Under the pieces are notes generated by a model that saw nothing but the letters and a program-made list of their open reading frames with translations, was not told the origin of the DNA and made no database searches. The translations under genes were made by a program, and so were the position numbers. From JAGIBJ01 sp032119595 (lineage in GTDB: Bacteria > Actinomycetota > Thermoleophilia > Solirubrobacterales > Solirubrobacteraceae), in assembly GCA_032119595.1 (NCBI GenBank), contig JAUMBQ010000005.1:62001-126000 (forward strand): a stretch of 64,000 nucleotides of DNA, read 5' to 3'. Below are positions 1 to 9,122 of the stretch, one piece after another (position 1 is the first letter of the stretch; every line of letters starts with the position of its first letter).

Positions 1-1
1 A

Positions 2-799
2 CCGACGAGCGCGAGTCTGCTCGACCTCAAACTGGCGGGCACCACCGACGCGTTCGCGATCGACTTCAAGGACCCGCCGCGCAGCGGCGTGCTGTTTGAT
101 CTGGATACCGGCCGGGTCCTTTGGCGCAAGAGCCCAGACCGAGTCCTCCCCATCGCGAGCGTCACGAAGATGATGACCGCGCTCGTGGTGGTCAACGAGC
201 TCAAGGCCGGTGCCAAGGTGAAGATCACCAAGGACGCCCTGAAATACACGGGGTCAGGCGTCGGCGTGCTGCCCAAGGGCAAGTCAGTCGGACTGTCGGC
301 AATGCTCCATGGCCTCCTGCTGGCCTCGGGCAACGACGCCGCGATCGCCCTCGCGATCGCCGCCAGCGGCAGCCAGAAGGCGTTCATTCGAGACATGAAT
401 CTGCGGGCACAGGCGATGGGGCTCACCTGCACCAAATACGCGTCACCCAGCGGCATCGTCGACAAGGGCAACCACTCGTGCGCCGCCGATCTCGCCGTCC
501 AGGCCAAGGCCGTGCTCGACCATCCGCGCCTCGCCCCGATCGTGGGCCGCCGCCAGGCGACGCTGAAGTTCCCGATCAAGGGCGGCAAGCTCTTCCTCTA
601 CAACCACAACCCGCTGCTCAAACAGCAGTTCCCCGGCACCATCGGGGTCAAGACGGGCTACACCGACGCGGCGGGCAAGACGTTCGTCGCCGCCGTCCGG
701 CACAAGGGCAAGCGCTACGGCCTCGTGCTCCTGCACTCGCCGGACATCGGCAAGCAAGCCAAACAGCTCTTCCAGCGCGCCTACGCCGCCGACGCCTAA
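2..799 (+). CDS. D-alanyl-D-alanine carboxypeptidase (peptidase S11), 5' end outside window
   Basis: This serine DD-carboxypeptidase trims the terminal D-Ala from peptidoglycan stem peptides in the extracytoplasmic space. All three penicillin-binding signatures are visible: SVTK (SxxK, catalytic Ser and Lys) in IASVTKMMTA, SGN in LASGNDAA, and KTG in VKTGYTD. The frame is open from base 2, and residues before the GTG at 89 (ending DFKDPPRSGVLF) continue the fold, so the start and signal peptide lie upstream. The C-terminus comes soon after the KTG region, so a PBP5-type C-terminal domain or membrane anchor is absent. The family call is secure; the exact paralogue (dacA, dacB or other) cannot be decided from a fragment. 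Confidence 0.93.
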   Translation, partial: PTSASLLDLKLAGTTDAFAIDFKDPPRSGVLFDLDTGRVLWRKSPDRVLPIASVTKMMTALVVVNELKAGAKVKITKDALKYTGSGVGVLPKGKSVGLSAMLHGLLLASGNDAAIALAIAASGSQKAFIRDMNLRAQAMGLTCTKYASPSGIVDKGNHSCAADLAVQAKAVLDHPRLAPIVGRRQATLKFPIKGGKLFLYNHNPLLKQQFPGTIGVKTGYTDAAGKTFVAAVRHKGKRYGLVLLHSPDIGKQAKQLFQRAYAADA

Positions 800-820
800 T
801 CGCGTGCGGCCCACGGCGCC

Positions 821-918
821 CCGGATCGCTGACCGAGGGTCGCTGGTCGAGGGTCGCTGGTCGCGGGTCGCTGGTCGCGGTTCCCGGGTCCCGGGTCCCG
901 GGTCGCGGGTCGCTGGTC
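821..918. repeat. 14-bp minisatellite, seven tandem units
   Basis: Seven consecutive 14-bp units read as variants of gcgggtcgctggtc, with starts at 821, 835, 849, 863, 877, 891 and 905. The last six keep perfect register; units 4-5 carry ccc substitutions. The array fills most of the gap between the carboxypeptidase and the next gene. Because 14 is not a multiple of three, the overlapping open frames here are not real coding repeats. Confidence 0.85.
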
Positions 919-1021
919 GCACAAGACGAGCACCATCGTCACCCCGATCATCGGTCGTGATCGCTGTGTGAAGCGTCCCTCGATCGAGCGACGAACTCCG
1001 AGTCTGGCGCGTTGGCGCTGG

Positions 1022-1027
1022 TAGCGT
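1022..1027 (+). promoter_or_regulatory. Putative leaderless -10 element (TAGCGT)
   Basis: TAGCGT ends exactly 6 nt before the ATG at 1034, which would place the transcription start on or next to the start codon. The same spacing recurs at many other genes in this window. No convincing -35 element is visible. Confidence 0.55.
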
Positions 1028-1033
1028 CGAGTC

Positions 1034-1525
1034 ATGCGCCTGTCCCAGCGTCTTGCCCCTTCGATCGCGCTTGCGGCCGTGGCCCTGGCCGGCCTGCCCG
1101 CGGTGGCCTCCGCAGCGACGGATCCAGCCGCACCCACGCCGATCCTCCCGCGCCCAGGCGCATGTGAGGTCATCGCTCCGCCGGTCCAGGGTGCCGTGAA
1201 GTTCGCGATCTCGCCATCCAAGGTGAAGGAGGGCACCCAGCCCCGCCTCCGCTACCTGATCCTGAACGTCGGCAAGACGTGCCTCGGGTACACCGGCGCG
1301 CCGTACGGCCTCCAGCAGTCCGGCTTCGCTGGCTGGTCCGACATCCCGTGGGACACCGGCATCTGGCCCCAGTACATCCGCACCATCAAGCCCGGCGGAT
1401 ACGTCGTCGGCACCACGGCCCCACTCCCGGCCAGCCTCAGCGCCGGCGGCTTCTACCGCGTGATCCCAAAGTTCACGCCCGACGCCGAGCAGCCCGTCGC
1501 CAGCGCGCTCTTGACTGTCGTCTAA
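1034..1525 (+). CDS. Small secreted protein, bacterial Ig-like fold likely
   Basis: 163 residues. A clear Sec signal peptide (basic start, hydrophobic LALAAVALAGLPA, cleavage near ASAA) precedes a beta-rich domain of about 130 residues. The pattern LRYLILNVGKT...W...IKPGGY...L.AGGFYRVIPKF resembles bacterial Ig-like domains of the Big_14 kind, in which an inter-strand 'N.G' turn, a central Trp and a late 'G.YR' strand are conserved; this is similarity by eye. Cysteines at about residues 44 and 83 could form a disulphide. Probably secreted; function unknown. It is flanked by repeats on both sides and stands alone. Confidence 0.7.
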   Translation: MRLSQRLAPSIALAAVALAGLPAVASAATDPAAPTPILPRPGACEVIAPPVQGAVKFAISPSKVKEGTQPRLRYLILNVGKTCLGYTGAPYGLQQSGFAGWSDIPWDTGIWPQYIRTIKPGGYVVGTTAPLPASLSAGGFYRVIPKFTPDAEQPVASALLTVV

Positions 1526-1657
1526 CGGCGAGCCAGCTCGCGAGTTCAGCGAAGCCTGAACTCGTGGTTGCGACCACCTAACGCTTCAACAGCCCGGCGC
1601 CAGCGGGCCCATCGGCTGGCGAGAGCGGCGCGATGGATGCGCTGACGGCGGACTGGA

Positions 1658-2002
1658 CTCGACGCCGGCTACGGCGCCAACGGGCCTATCGGCCAGTTCC
1701 CCGCTCCCAAACGCTGGGCTCCACGTTAGACCACAAAATAGGGTGTGCTTTGTACTAAAACGGTCAGTCAAAACTACGCCCTATTTTCCGGTACGACACT
1801 TCCGCATCGCCCCGGGCGCGCTCGGCGAGTGCGGCGCGCCGAATGAGCTGGCGGCGGGCGAGGCTCGACGCCGGCTTCGGCGCCGGCGGGCCTATTCAGC
1901 AAGTCCGAGGACCCAGACTCCTCATCGCCTTTAGACCACAAAATAGGGTGGACTTTGTACGACCCCGGTTTCGGGAAAAGTCCACCCTATTTTCCGGTGT
2001 GA
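1658..2002. repeat. Degenerate tandem duplication (about 205 bp) carrying a palindromic element (family P1)
   Basis: Two diverged copies start at about 1658 and 1864 (ctcgacgccggct...cggcgcc...cgggccta) and each ends in a conserved palindrome. In the second copy the arms 1940-1956 and 1977-1993 are a perfect 17-bp inverted repeat (aaaatagggtggacttt) around a 20-nt spacer. In the first copy (1735-1751 / 1771-1787) the arms pair with two G.T wobbles and one mismatch. The sequence is noticeably AT-richer than its surroundings. The 790-bp interval 1526-2315 otherwise holds only the repeats listed next. Confidence 0.8.
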
Positions 2003-2130
2003 GAATCCGGCCCGCCCGAGGCCCGTCAGCGCCGCAGCCGGCGCGGACTCCCGCCCGCAACCCGCTCGGGCCGCCCGCCCCCTCGGTGCGAAGAGGCCCG
2101 CGGGCGGCAAACCCAGCGCCGACTCCCGCC

Positions 2131-2263
2131 CGAGAAGACTTCGACACCGTCCCCCACCCGCGCAAAGGGACTTCGACATCGTCCCCCGCCCCGCGCGGAG
2201 GCACCTCGACTCCTCCCCCACACGCGCCGAGGAGGCTTCGACACTGCGGCCCCGCATCGCGGG
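2131..2263. repeat. Four imperfect 32-33-bp tandem repeats
   Basis: The core cttcgacaccgtcccccac recurs, with substitutions, at 2139, 2171, 2204 and 2236 (spacing 32, 33, 32). The fourth copy runs into the hairpin at 2244-2270. No coding sense was found in any frame. Confidence 0.75.
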
Positions 2264-2270
2264 GCCGCAG
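2244..2270 (-). terminator. Strong GC hairpin downstream of the secreted-protein gene
   Basis: A perfect 12-bp stem (ctgcggccccgc / gcggggccgcag) with a 3-nt loop lies 46 bp beyond the stop of the minus-strand gene ending at 2316. There is no T-run, so its role as a terminator is inferred from position and stability alone. Confidence 0.45.
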
Positions 2271-2315
2271 CACGAACGATCGGTCAGTGGCTCGTGGCCA
2301 CTGAGGCGATGAGGC

Positions 2316-3779
2316 CTACTTGCCGCTGAGCTTGTAGGGAACCTGCGAGGTGACCGTGTTCCCGAGGGTGTCCTTCACGGTCGTGACGAGCGTCAGCTTG
2401 ACGGGCTTGCTGCCCTTGATTGCCTTCAGGGCCTTGCGACCTTCCTTGGTCGAGAAGATCGAGACCTTGACGGTCTCGCCCGGTGCCGTGCTGGTCGCGG
2501 TGCCGGTGCCGACCACGATCGGCGCCTTCGGAGCCTTCTTCTTCTTTTTCTTCGGAGCGAAGGCGCTCTTCGAACCCTTCTTATCCTTGGCGACCGGCAG
2601 CAGCAGCTGCTGCGTCACGGTGCCGGGTTCATCGAGCGTGATGAATGAGAACAGACCGCTCTTGAGGAACGACTTGAGGGTCGTGCTGGGCGCACCGAGG
2701 TCGTTCTTCTTGATGACCGGAGCTGCCACGTCCACCGGGGGCGCCGGCGGAACCACACCGACCGGCACGGTCGTCGTGACCGTGAGGGTGGTGGTCACGT
2801 CTCCGGCGGTCGTCTGGCGGACTTCGCGGTAGGTGATCAGATCGCCCGCCTGGATAGGCGTCCCGAAGTTGACGCCGTACGCCGTCGCGGTCGCGCTGGT
2901 GAGGCGCCCATGGCCGACGGCCTCGTATGGCGCACCGGGCACACCGGTCCGCGCGGTGCGGCATTCCGCGTCGCGGTCGAGGTAGTAGGTCTGACCAGCG
3001 GGTGCCGGGATTGCCGGCGGTGCCGGCGCCACGTCCGCCACGGCGACCGACTTGTAGAGCCCGTAATCGAAGTAGTAGCAGGTGCCCACGAAGTCACTCG
3101 TGTCCGACCCAGTCGGCTTTGCCCTCCAGGTGTAGACCCCGGGCGTAACACCGTGACGGAGGACCGCACGAGCGACACGGCGCTCGAGTGTCGCCGTGAC
3201 TTCGGTGCCTTCAGCCGTTCGACCGATCGTCGCGTCGGGGCTCCCGATGACACTCGAGATCACGGCGGGCGCTGCGGTCACCGTGGTGTCGAAGACGGTC
3301 GCCTTGGTGTCGCTGCGGTAGACCCGAAGCAGATCACCCGGAACCAGCGAGATCGGAATCGACGTACCGCTGTCGTCCTCCGTCTTGAGCGCGGCGCCGC
3401 CTCGAAGCTGCTCGAGGTTGCCGCAGCTGAAGGACGGACGCTTGATCGCCGGCGTCACGAAGACGCCGTTCTTGTCGTAGTTCGAGTTGTAGGTGCCACA
3501 GATCCCCTCGGCAGGCTCGACGTACCCCGGGGCGGCAAACTCAGCTTCCGTGGGGTCCTGGCTCACGTACCCGTCGTACGAGCCGGTGGGAAGTCGGCCC
3601 GGGTTCGGCGCCGGCTGGCCCCCGTCGTACCAGTAGTCGGCCGGGAAGGTGGAGTAGCTGATGGACTTGTACAGCGGCGACGCTTCGGCCGGTGCCGCAA
3701 ACGTGAGCGCGCTTGCCGACAACGCCAGAGCGAAGCCAGCGCGACGCAGACGCGCCGCCGGGTGGTGGGAAAGGGTCAT
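2316..3779 (-). CDS. Secreted protein of unknown function with Lys-rich linker
   Basis: 487 residues from the ATG at 3779, chosen because GAGGACC lies just upstream and the start gives a clean signal peptide (hydrophobic GFALALSASALTFAAP, cleavage after AEA). An upstream in-frame extension to 3899 lacks any protein character. The mature part is a long beta-rich, Thr/Val/Gly-rich region with about six Cys, then a short poly-Lys segment (six consecutive Lys) and a C-terminal domain of about 75 residues with the pattern 'TAPGETVKVSIFS..GRKALK...V.LTLVTTVKDTLGN'. I know such C-terminal modules from secreted Solirubrobacterales proteins, but no enzymatic motif is visible. Single gene, probably monocistronic. 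Confidence 0.75.
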   Translation of the reverse strand: MTLSHHPAARLRRAGFALALSASALTFAAPAEASPLYKSISYSTFPADYWYDGGQPAPNPGRLPTGSYDGYVSQDPTEAEFAAPGYVEPAEGICGTYNSNYDKNGVFVTPAIKRPSFSCGNLEQLRGGAALKTEDDSGTSIPISLVPGDLLRVYRSDTKATVFDTTVTAAPAVISSVIGSPDATIGRTAEGTEVTATLERRVARAVLRHGVTPGVYTWRAKPTGSDTSDFVGTCYYFDYGLYKSVAVADVAPAPPAIPAPAGQTYYLDRDAECRTARTGVPGAPYEAVGHGRLTSATATAYGVNFGTPIQAGDLITYREVRQTTAGDVTTTLTVTTTVPVGVVPPAPPVDVAAPVIKKNDLGAPSTTLKSFLKSGLFSFITLDEPGTVTQQLLLPVAKDKKGSKSAFAPKKKKKKAPKAPIVVGTGTATSTAPGETVKVSIFSTKEGRKALKAIKGSKPVKLTLVTTVKDTLGNTVTSQVPYKLSGK

Positions 3780-3992
3780 GGGTCCTCGAGGGTGGGTGGA
3801 CGCTGTGGACAACCGCCGGGGCGCGCAAACGCACCGCAACGGCGCGTCGCACGGTAACCGGCCCCTCCCCGGAAAGACAGCAATTCCAATTCGCCGCAAG
3901 CGCCGTCACGAGTCTCGCCCCCAGAACGCGACGACGCAGCCGAGCCCCAGCTGGGCGCCGACCAACCCAAGCACGTAGCCCCCGCAGCCAAC

Positions 3993-4111
3993 GGGCGGGG
4001 CGGGGGCGACCCAGCCGGGGCGAGTCCGCGGCGGACTGTCCGGTTCTGGCCGCTAGGCCATAACCGGACCGTCCGATCGTCGGCCCCGGCTGGGTCACCC
4101 CCGCCCCGCCC
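3993..4111. repeat. 119-bp palindromic element, family P2 copy 1
   Basis: Outer arms 3993-4021 and 4083-4111 form a 29-bp inverted repeat with one mismatch, around a 61-nt spacer that is itself nested: gtccggtt...aaccggac and tggcc...ggcca fold inside it. It begins 11 bp downstream of the lepA stop codon, so it will be transcribed into the lepA 3' end and could act as a terminator. A same-length, same-orientation copy lies at 30618-30736. Confidence 0.88.
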
Positions 4112-4121
4112 CAACCAAGGA

Positions 4122-5942
<1,821 letters not shown>

Positions 5943-6006
5943 CGCGAACCCTCCAGGTTAGAGCGCGCGGGGGTAGGGCGCGGCGAGGGTTGGTCTGGGC
6001 CGTGAC

Positions 6007-6111
6007 GGGGCGGAGTGGTCCCCCTCTGGTCGCCGCTACCGTAGGCGGCGATTGCTGGCCGGGGTTCGGGCATTGGACGCTCGGCCTCCCGCCGGGGGAC
6101 CACTCCGCCCC
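6007..6111. repeat. 105-bp palindromic element, family P3 copy 1
   Basis: Arms 6007-6023 and 6095-6111 are a perfect 17-bp inverted repeat (ggggcggagtggtcccc) around a 71-nt spacer. The element lies between lepA and the convergently placed 3' end of the next gene's neighbourhood. A homologous copy in inverted orientation is at 32514-32631. Confidence 0.85.
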
Positions 6112-6148
6112 GCCCCTGCTGATCGCGTTCGCCGGCCCTACGGTGGGT

Positions 6149-6240
6149 CGCGTTCTGGACGTTGGTGTCAGTCGGCTGGGTCGACCCTGAGCTGCCTTCG
6201 GCGGGATTCGCGTTCTGGACCTTGGTGTTAGCTGGCTGGG
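6149..6240. repeat. Imperfect direct repeat overlapping a stop codon
   Basis: The string cgcgttctggac.ttggtgt.ag followed by ggctggg occurs at 6149-6181 and again at 6209-6240, about 60 bp apart. The second copy contains the last codons and stop of the minus-strand gene ending at 6228, so the 3' end of that gene has been partly duplicated downstream. Confidence 0.7.
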
Positions 6241-7901
6241 GTGACGGTGACCGTGCCGTTGGAGAAGAGGCCGTCGGAGCCGAGGGTGATGGCGCCTTGG
6301 ACGGGGATGGTGCCACCGGTGGCTGGCAGCGTGAACGGCGTGCGCGGGAACCCGATGGGCCGCGGGCCGGTAAGGGGGTTGTCGGTGATCACCGGTCCGC
6401 AGTTGCAGCCAGGCGTGGGCGGGTCGACGCAGTGGAAGGTGTAGTCCACGACGGTGTCGTTGGTGAAATCAACAGCCACCGAGATCGTCTCCGGCCCGGT
6501 CTTGGTCACGGTGACCGACCACGTGCCGCTCGACACCGGGTTGATGATGGTGCAGATATCGATCTTCGACGCCGACGCCAGCGGCGACCATGTCACGGGC
6601 CCAGAGGCCGTCGACTTCGCGGGTGCGCTGTCCTTGACGGGAGCGGTCACCAACGTGCCAGACAACGATGCCGAGGCGTCGTGCGTGGCAAAGACGCCAC
6701 GCTCGGTGTCCGCCAGCGTGACCGTGTACTTCGCCTGGCACGCGCCGTTCTTCAGGTTCTTCTGCAGGCGATCGGCGACGACCTTGCGGATGTACTCGAC
6801 GGCGGCGTACGTGAGGTACGTGGTCGCGATGTCGGTGTAGATCATGCCCTTGATGTTGCTGATCGACTTGTAGTCCCAAGGCGTTTCCCCCTTGGCGAAG
6901 TTCACGCCGGACTGCGGGCCAAAGATGCCACCCGCGTTCGGGTTGATGTGGCTCGACTGCTCCTTGATGGCCGCGGTGAAGTCGCCGCTGCCCTCGCCGA
7001 AGATGCCCTTGCTCGTGAAGCCGCTGCCGACGCGTCGGCCGCGCCAGGTGCTCGTCTTCTCGCCGGTGCCGCCGAACTGGAACTCGGTCTGCACGTCGAC
7101 GTTGTCAATGGTCTTCCAAGCGCCGTCGTCGCCGATGGCCAGTTCGTAGCTCGAGTCGACCTTCGCGGAGATCGTCTGCGAGGCGCCGTCCGTGGTGATC
7201 GTGATCTTGGCCGAGGCGGAAAGCTTCCCGTCGACCTTGCCGTCTTTCGGGCAGGCGGTCGGAGCGTCGTTGAAACTCACTTCCAGCTTCACCTTGGCCG
7301 ACTTCGCGTCGGTGACTTTGTCGGCTCCGAGTTCCTTCAGGCCCTTGCCGTCGGCGGAGAACTCGACGGTCGCGGAGGCCTGGTACCCCAGCTTGCCATC
7401 GGTGTTGACATCGGAGGCGTCGAGCTTGGCCGACCCCTGCGTGCCCTTCGCCGGGTCACCAAACGTCTGATTGAGATGAATGCCCTTGTCGTCGGCGAGG
7501 CGACGGGCCTGCATGCCGCTGCGCCACTGGTTGAGGGTGCGATCGACGAGAGCCTTCGTCGCCTTCTTGCCGACCTTCTGCTCGATCTTGTCGAGCGCTT
7601 CCGGGTCGACCGTGAGTGCCTGATTGATCTGGTCGGCGGCACTCGCCACCGACCCCTGCGAGGTCGTCGCCGGCGGCTCAAGCCGCGAGGCTTTGAGCTT
7701 CGGCGGCTTGGCGCATTTCGGCTTGCCCGTCTTGGTCTTGGCGACCTTGGCCTTCGTGCCCGAACCGATCAGCACCGGGACTGTCCCGGCTTTGCACTTC
7801 AGCTTCTTGGCAGCCTGCGCTGGGGTGGTGCCACCGGCAAACAGCGCCGCAGAGAGCAGGAAGATCCAAAAGGGGTGCCGGACCACCGAGCGAGAGCGCA
7901 T
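6228..7901 (-). CDS. Large secreted protein of unknown function
   Basis: 557 residues from the ATG at 7901; this start gives a typical signal peptide (MRSRSVVRHP, then hydrophobic FWIFLLSAALFAGG, cleavage near AQA). A short segment C.AG..PVLIG...K.GKPKCAKPP follows, a cysteine-bearing motif seen in secreted proteins of related actinobacteria. The rest is about 450 residues of mixed character with a beta-rich C-terminal third containing the Cys motif CVDPPTPGCNCG. No catalytic motif recognised. It is divergently transcribed from the DUF218 gene across about 150 bp. Confidence 0.72.
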   Translation of the reverse strand: MRSRSVVRHPFWIFLLSAALFAGGTTPAQAAKKLKCKAGTVPVLIGSGTKAKVAKTKTGKPKCAKPPKLKASRLEPPATTSQGSVASAADQINQALTVDPEALDKIEQKVGKKATKALVDRTLNQWRSGMQARRLADDKGIHLNQTFGDPAKGTQGSAKLDASDVNTDGKLGYQASATVEFSADGKGLKELGADKVTDAKSAKVKLEVSFNDAPTACPKDGKVDGKLSASAKITITTDGASQTISAKVDSSYELAIGDDGAWKTIDNVDVQTEFQFGGTGEKTSTWRGRRVGSGFTSKGIFGEGSGDFTAAIKEQSSHINPNAGGIFGPQSGVNFAKGETPWDYKSISNIKGMIYTDIATTYLTYAAVEYIRKVVADRLQKNLKNGACQAKYTVTLADTERGVFATHDASASLSGTLVTAPVKDSAPAKSTASGPVTWSPLASASKIDICTIINPVSSGTWSVTVTKTGPETISVAVDFTNDTVVDYTFHCVDPPTPGCNCGPVITDNPLTGPRPIGFPRTPFTLPATGGTIPVQGAITLGSDGLFSNGTVTVTPAS

Positions 7902-8038
7902 GACGGCGATCTTGACGCGTTGGCAGCCGCGCCACAATGCGGAGAAACCCGCGGATCGTGGTGCCGAGGCGCCAGCGCCGTCGTCCGGCAGCTCGACAAC
8001 CGCGCCCTGAACCGGCGCTCCGGCTGGGCCGGCGCGGC

Positions 8039-8044
8039 TACCGT
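8039..8044 (+). promoter_or_regulatory. Putative leaderless -10 element (TACCGT)
   Basis: TACCGT ends 6 nt before the GTG at 8051 and supports that codon as start rather than the Arg/Pro-rich in-frame extension to 7937. Confidence 0.5.
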
Positions 8045-8050
8045 GGTCGG

Positions 8051-8761
8051 GTGCTCCGGCGTCTCCTGGTGCTGTCGGTCGTCGGGCTGCTCCTCGCGAC
8101 TGGCGGCCGAATCATTCTGCTCATCGCGGCCAGCGGCACGCCGGACGCGGCTGACGCAGGCGAGGTCGCTGCCGTCCCTGCCGGGCAGCACCGAGCCGCG
8201 ATCATCTTTGGCGCGGGGCTTCGCGACGGCAAGCCTGGGCCGCTTCTCGTGGACCGGATCAAGGCCGGCGAGAAGCTGCTGGCCGAGCGGCGGGTGGATC
8301 TGCTCCTGCTCACCGGCGACAACTCCCGCGAGGAGTACGACGAGCCTGGGGCCATGTACGCGCGGGTCCTCTCCGACGGCGTGCCGGCCACGCAAGTTGC
8401 CGTCGACTACGGCGGACGACGCACGTGGGATTCGTGCGTGCGCGCCCGCCGAGTGTTCGGAGTCCGGCGCGCGATCATCGTCACCAACGACTTCCACCGC
8501 GCGCGAACCGTCGTGTCATGTGAGGCCGCCGGGATCGAAGTCGACGGCGCCGTCGGGACCTCCACAGGGCCGTACCGTCGCGTCGACCAGACGAAGTGGA
8601 AGGTCCGCGAGCTCGTCGCCTCGTGGCGAGGCGGCGTCGATGCGTGGGTCCGCCATCCGAAGGTGCCGGTCGGTGGCCAGCCGATCGACCCGTATGACGC
8701 CTGCGCGGTCTGGCGTTCCCTGAGTCCCGAGGACCGCGGCAGCAAGCCGGGCGACTGCTGA
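8051..8761 (+). CDS. DUF218 (YdcF/SanA-like) membrane-anchored protein
   Basis: 236 residues from GTG 8051. One N-terminal membrane anchor (LLVLSVVGLLLATGGRIILLIAA) is followed by a DUF218 domain with its usual landmarks: AAIIFGAGL near the start, LLLLTGDNS, an invariant-looking E/Y segment EEYDEP, the central GGRRTWDSC.RA...F, and IIVTNDFHRARTV. E. coli SanA and ElyC, members of this family, affect envelope integrity and vancomycin sensitivity; the biochemical activity is not firmly known. The start was chosen because the upstream extension has no protein character and a -10 element sits at leaderless distance. Confidence 0.85.
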   Translation: MLRRLLVLSVVGLLLATGGRIILLIAASGTPDAADAGEVAAVPAGQHRAAIIFGAGLRDGKPGPLLVDRIKAGEKLLAERRVDLLLLTGDNSREEYDEPGAMYARVLSDGVPATQVAVDYGGRRTWDSCVRARRVFGVRRAIIVTNDFHRARTVVSCEAAGIEVDGAVGTSTGPYRRVDQTKWKVRELVASWRGGVDAWVRHPKVPVGGQPIDPYDACAVWRSLSPEDRGSKPGDC

Positions 8762-8767
8762 GCGACG

Positions 8768-8773
8768 TACGCT
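8768..8773 (+). promoter_or_regulatory. Putative leaderless -10 element (TACGCT)
   Basis: TACGCT ends 6 nt before the GTG at 8780, overlapping the 3' end region of the preceding gene, which stops at 8761. Confidence 0.5.
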
Positions 8774-8779
8774 CTCCTC

Positions 8780-9115
8780 GTGTTCTCAAACCCGACGACT
8801 CCGACGTGGCCCGTGGCAGCCGGCGCCCTGCTGGCCGGCTTCGCCGTCGCCGACCTCACGGGAGTTCGCGCCCTCGGCGGCATCGTGCTCTTCCTGGGCG
8901 CACTCTGGTGCGGCCTGCACTGGAAGACCCACCGCGGCCTACCAATCGCGCTCTCGCTGGTGTTCCTGCTCCTCGCGCTGTTCGCGCTCTCGCACGTGCT
9001 GGGAGACCAGATCGGGGCGTGGCCCTCGGTGTTCGTCGTCAGCGCAGTGATGGGCGCCGCTGCCTGGGCCGTCGCGGATCGCCGCGACGTGCCGCACGTC
9101 AACGACGTGGTGTAG
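8780..9115 (+). CDS. Small integral membrane protein, unknown function
   Basis: 111 residues with about four hydrophobic helices (AAGALLAGFAVADLTG, GGIVLFLGALWCGLHW, ALSLVFLLLALFALSHV, VFVVSAVMGAAAWAVA) and a short charged tail. It starts 18 bp after the DUF218 gene, possibly from its own leaderless promoter. It ends 7 bp from the convergent murJ stop. No family recognised. Confidence 0.75.
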   Translation: MFSNPTTPTWPVAAGALLAGFAVADLTGVRALGGIVLFLGALWCGLHWKTHRGLPIALSLVFLLLALFALSHVLGDQIGAWPSVFVVSAVMGAAAWAVADRRDVPHVNDVV

Positions 9116-9122
9116 ATCGGCG

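Noticed and set aside
121..1236. Long overlapping open frames on both strands around the carboxypeptidase gene
   Set aside because: They are antisense or shifted copies of the S11 gene and of the 14-bp repeat; Arg/Pro/Gly-rich with no domain.
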